From assembly GCA_903913355.1 (NCBI GenBank), contig CAIWKU010000333.1:1-15894 (forward strand): a DNA stretch of 15,894 nt. The letters run 5' to 3'. How positions within the stretch are numbered: the stretch's first letter is position 1; each line of letters begins with the position of its first letter. The stretch comes from an uncultured Bacteroidota bacterium. GTDB lineage: Bacteria > Bacteroidota > Bacteroidia > Chitinophagales > Chitinophagaceae. The translations under genes were made by a program, and so were the position numbers. The notes below the pieces were generated by a model, which made no database searches, was not told the origin of the DNA, and was given only the letters and a program-made list of their open reading frames with translations. This document shows, in pieces, positions 13,053 through 15,894 of this stretch.

Positions 13053-15653
13053 ATGGCTAAAAATTTATTGATCGTTGAGTCACCGGCAAAAGCCAAAACA
13101 ATTGAAAAGATCCTCGGAACCGATTTTGAGGTGAGAAGTTGTTATGGACATATACGTGATCTTGAGAAAGATGATATGGGGATTGATGTAAACAATCATT
13201 ACCTGCCCAGGTATAAGGTTCCTGAAGACAAAGAGAGAGTGGTAAAAGAATTAAAACAACTGGCTAAAAAAGCAGATGAAGTATGGCTGGCATCGGATGA
13301 GGACCGTGAAGGGGAAAGTATCAGCTGGCACCTGGCAGAAGTACTGGGTTTAGATCCCAAAGTGACCAAAAGAATCGTTTTTCATGAAATTACCGCCCCG
13401 GCTATTAAAAAAGCCGTGCAAAATCCGCGTATCATTAATATGAATCTTGTAAATGCACAGCAGGCAAGACGTGTATTAGACAGGTTGGTGGGTTTTGAAT
13501 TGAGTCCGGTATTATGGCGTAAAATAGGTATGCAGCGAAGCCTGAGCGCCGGCAGGGTGCAAAGCGTAGCGGTGAGACTGATTGTGGAACGCGAAAGAGA
13601 GATCAATCATTTTTTACCTGAAAGCAGTTATAAGATAGAGGCTTTGTTTACCGCATTGGATATCTATAATAAGCCGGTAAATTTTAAAGCAGAGGGCCCT
13701 TCCAAAGTATCCAAACAGGAAGATGCACGCAAATTCCTGGAAAGTTGTAAAGGCGCTATTTATGAAGTGAATGATATACAGGTGAAGCCCGCCAAACGAA
13801 CACCGGCAGCTCCGTTCACTACTTCAACCCTGCAACAGGAAGCTTCCCGAAAAATGGGATATAGTGTAAGTAAAACCATGTTGCTTGCGCAAAAGCTGTA
13901 CGAAAGTGGTAAGATCACTTATATGCGTACCGATAGTATCAATTTAAGTGATACCGCACTGGATGATATCCGAAATGAAGTAACCCAGGCCTATGGCCCT
14001 CAATACCACCAGCCACGCAAATTCAAGAATAAGAATGAAAGTGCGCAGGAAGCGCATGAAGCCATCCGTCCTACTTATATGAATAATCATACGGTACCGG
14101 ATGATGAAACCCGCAGACTGTATGAACTGATCTGGAAAAGAACGATTGCTTCGCAGATGAGTGATGCAGAATTTGAAAAAACAACGGCTAAAATCAATAT
14201 CAGTACCAACCAGGAAACCCTTTCGGCTACAGGTGAGGTAATGAAATTTGACGGGTTCCTGAAAGTATATATGGAGGGGAAAGATGATGATGAAGATGAG
14301 GAAAATACAGAAGGCATACTCCCGCCTTTAACCATTGGTATGCGCCCGGGTTTTGTAGAAATGTCGGCAACCGAAAAATTCACCCGTCACGCAGCCCGCT
14401 ATACCGAAGCCACATTGGTAAAAAAATTAGAGGAACTGGGTATCGGTCGCCCTTCTACCTATGCCCCTACAATTTCTACAATTATCAAGAGAAATTATGT
14501 AGAGAAAAGAGATAAGGATGGTACCCGAAGGGAAGTAAACCTGTTACGACTCACCAAAAAGAATGAGATCGAGAAAGAGCTTTTACAGGAAAATTCGGGT
14601 GCAGAAAAAAACAAACTCTTCCCTACCGATTTAGGCATTGTTGTAACTGATTTTCTGAAACAGTATTTTAATAAAGTGATGGATTTTGGTTTCACCGCCA
14701 AAATTGAAACCGAATTTGACCAGATTGCAGAGGGTAAAATTGTATGGAGCAATATGATCGATGGTTTTTATAAACCCTTTCATGATACCATTGAACATAC
14801 CCTTGAAAACGCCGAGCGTGCCAAAGGAGAAAGAGAACTGGGCATTGATGAAGCCACCGGTAAAAAAGTAATTGCCAGAATGGGTCGCTATGGTCCCATG
14901 GTACAAATTGGAGATTCCTCCAATGAAGAAGAGAAACCCAGGTTTGCCAAATTAAAGCAATCGCAAAGTATAGAAACCATCAGTATGGAGGAAGCCATGC
15001 AGCTATTTAGTCTTCCACGTACACTGGGTGAATACGAAGGCCAGGAACTATCTGTGAATATCGGACGTTTTGGCCCCTATATTAAACTCGGCGAACAGTT
15101 TATCTCCATACCCAAGGGAGAGGATCTGCATGAGATGGAACTGGAAAGAGCCATTCAACTGATCAATGAAAAACAATTGGCAGATGCCCCGATAGGTTTT
15201 TACCAGGAAATACCGGTTACCAAGGGAAAAGGTCGTTTCGGTCCATTTATTAAATGGAACGATATGTATATCAATGTACCGAGGGCCTATAATTTTGATA
15301 CGCTTTCTCAAAAAGATATTGATGAACTGGTAGCTAAAAAAGTAGATAAGGAAGCCAACCGGTATATTAAACAATGGCCCGCTGAAAAAATCTCTATAGA
15401 AAATGGTAGATGGGGTCCCTTTATCCGTTTCCAGAAAAAGATGTTGAAACTGGGTAAGAAAACAGATAATACCAAGTACACCGCAGAGGAACTGGTAGAG
15501 GCAGACCTGGAAGAGATCAAGAAAATGATTGAAGAGCAGGTGCCGGGGGCGTTTTCGAAAAAATTGAAAGTGGCGGCGAAAAAATCGGCAACTAAACCGA
15601 AGACAGTGAAGAAGGTAGCGAAGAAAGCTGCAAAAAAGAAACTCGCGAAATAA
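13053..15653 (+). CDS. topA: DNA topoisomerase I (type IA) with C-terminal repeats and lysine-rich tail
   Basis: Relaxes negative supercoils through a 5'-phosphotyrosine link. Numbering from ATG 13053 (866 residues): the Toprim domain begins MAKNLLIVESPAKAKTIEKIL with E9 and has the metal motif D82-x-D84-x-E86. GRVQSVAVRLIVERE follows at 168-182. The catalytic tyrosine is Y290 in ITYMRTDS, with R292 next to it. After the toroidal core there are no zinc-finger cysteines. Instead, four topoisomerase C-terminal repeats are marked by GRYGP 611, GRFGP 671, GRFGP 727 and GRWGP 785, spaced 56-60 residues. Residues 836-866 hold 15 Lys among 31 residues, a histone-H1-like tail. The frame is open back to a TTG at 13005, but the conserved N-terminus fixes the ATG. 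A perfect palindrome follows the stop. Confidence 0.97.
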   Translation: MAKNLLIVESPAKAKTIEKILGTDFEVRSCYGHIRDLEKDDMGIDVNNHYLPRYKVPEDKERVVKELKQLAKKADEVWLASDEDREGESISWHLAEVLGLDPKVTKRIVFHEITAPAIKKAVQNPRIINMNLVNAQQARRVLDRLVGFELSPVLWRKIGMQRSLSAGRVQSVAVRLIVEREREINHFLPESSYKIEALFTALDIYNKPVNFKAEGPSKVSKQEDARKFLESCKGAIYEVNDIQVKPAKRTPAAPFTTSTLQQEASRKMGYSVSKTMLLAQKLYESGKITYMRTDSINLSDTALDDIRNEVTQAYGPQYHQPRKFKNKNESAQEAHEAIRPTYMNNHTVPDDETRRLYELIWKRTIASQMSDAEFEKTTAKINISTNQETLSATGEVMKFDGFLKVYMEGKDDDEDEENTEGILPPLTIGMRPGFVEMSATEKFTRHAARYTEATLVKKLEELGIGRPSTYAPTISTIIKRNYVEKRDKDGTRREVNLLRLTKKNEIEKELLQENSGAEKNKLFPTDLGIVVTDFLKQYFNKVMDFGFTAKIETEFDQIAEGKIVWSNMIDGFYKPFHDTIEHTLENAERAKGERELGIDEATGKKVIARMGRYGPMVQIGDSSNEEEKPRFAKLKQSQSIETISMEEAMQLFSLPRTLGEYEGQELSVNIGRFGPYIKLGEQFISIPKGEDLHEMELERAIQLINEKQLADAPIGFYQEIPVTKGKGRFGPFIKWNDMYINVPRAYNFDTLSQKDIDELVAKKVDKEANRYIKQWPAEKISIENGRWGPFIRFQKKMLKLGKKTDNTKYTAEELVEADLEEIKKMIEEQVPGAFSKKLKVAAKKSATKPKTVKKVAKKAAKKKLAK

Positions 15654-15663
15654 TTAGATTCAT

Positions 15664-15715
15664 TTACACATAAAAGAAAGCCCAGAAATATTTCTGGGCT
15701 TTCTTTTATGTGTAA
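15664..15715. terminator. Perfect 52-base palindrome after topA, bidirectional terminator
   Basis: Positions 15664-15689 are exactly complementary to 15690-15715, without spacer; as RNA the stem would be about 24 bp with a 4-base loop. The core is AAAGCCCAGAAA with TTTCTGGGCTTT, and the right arm then reads CTTTTATGTGTAA, so T-rich sequence directly follows the GC part on both strands. It starts 11 bases after the topA stop and can end transcripts from either side. Confidence 0.85.
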
Positions 15716-15894
15716 GTTTAGGAAATGGTGGTACTTCATCGCTTAGGTTTAAGCTACAATTTATAGATATATCAAAATAATACGAGACATTTAACTGAGC
15801 TTACTTTTAGGGGGTTACATAGTATTGATTTGACTTAATGACAATTAAAATAGTATTTGAGTAACCGAGAGAGTTGAGTGCTACAAAGCGCAAA
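15716..15894. other. Gene-free stretch at the window edge
   Basis: No recognisable gene. GGTTAC (15813-15818) and GTAACC (15861-15866) are complementary, and TAGTATT occurs twice between them (15820 and 15851), but the arms are short. A minus-strand frame is open from the right edge to a TAA at 15835-15837 (19 codons), too short to call a partial gene. AT-rich, so probably a spacer that continues beyond the window. Confidence 0.5.

Noticed and set aside
14087..15739. Minus-strand open frames opposite topA
   Set aside because: Low-complexity translations (Ser/Phe runs) produced by the complement of lysine- and glutamate-rich topA codons; one also runs through the terminator palindrome.
15835..15894. 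Partial minus-strand gene entering from the right edge
   Set aside because: Only 19 open codons, no recognisable protein similarity, and open frames of this length occur by chance.

Overview
The window looks like ordinary chromosome of a Bacteroidota bacterium, most likely of the Chitinophagales/Chitinophagaceae type. This rests on gene content, not on any search. The window has AT-rich spacers, no Shine-Dalgarno sequences before most starts, and several good matches to the Bacteroidota -7 promoter element TAnnTTTG. It also carries DUF2851, a Bacteroidota-type UbiA prenyltransferase and a GluP-like sugar transporter. No mobile element, CRISPR array, rRNA or tRNA is visible.

Left part (1-4200), hexose uptake and storage: a glycogen synthase (minus) is divergent from a GluP-type sugar/proton symporter (plus). 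A ROK-family sugar kinase (plus) follows with its own promoter-like box. Together they could import a hexose, phosphorylate it, and store glucose as glycogen. The kinase lacks all three cysteines of the usual ROK zinc motif.

Middle part (4200-7600): a secreted phosphodiester-glycosidase-like protein lies downstream of lipoyl synthase lipA (both minus). Next come a secreted or outer-membrane beta-rich protein of unknown function (minus, probable GTG start) and a divergent OsmC-family protein (plus).

Right-centre (7570-11820): a minus-strand series reads, in transcription order, 2Fe-2S ferredoxin, iscX, a repeat-rich spacer, kdsC, a UbiA-family prenyltransferase, maf and a DUF2851 protein. This joins Fe-S assembly, KDO/lipopolysaccharide synthesis, an isoprenoid ether-lipid-like step and nucleotide house-cleaning. 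kdsC and the prenyltransferase both appear to start at TTG.

Right end (12000-15894): an alpha/beta hydrolase and topA (both plus). TopA lacks zinc fingers. It has four GR[YFW]GP C-terminal repeats and a lysine-rich tail, and is followed by a perfect 52-base palindrome, probably a bidirectional terminator. Positions 15716-15894 hold no recognisable gene.

I found no convincing new multi-gene system. The best leads are non-coding: the TTTGAAAA repeat structure before kdsC, the hairpin touching the DUF2851 start, and the long perfect palindromes. On the protein side they are the zinc-motif-less kinase and a PD-(D/E)XK-like motif in DUF2851.
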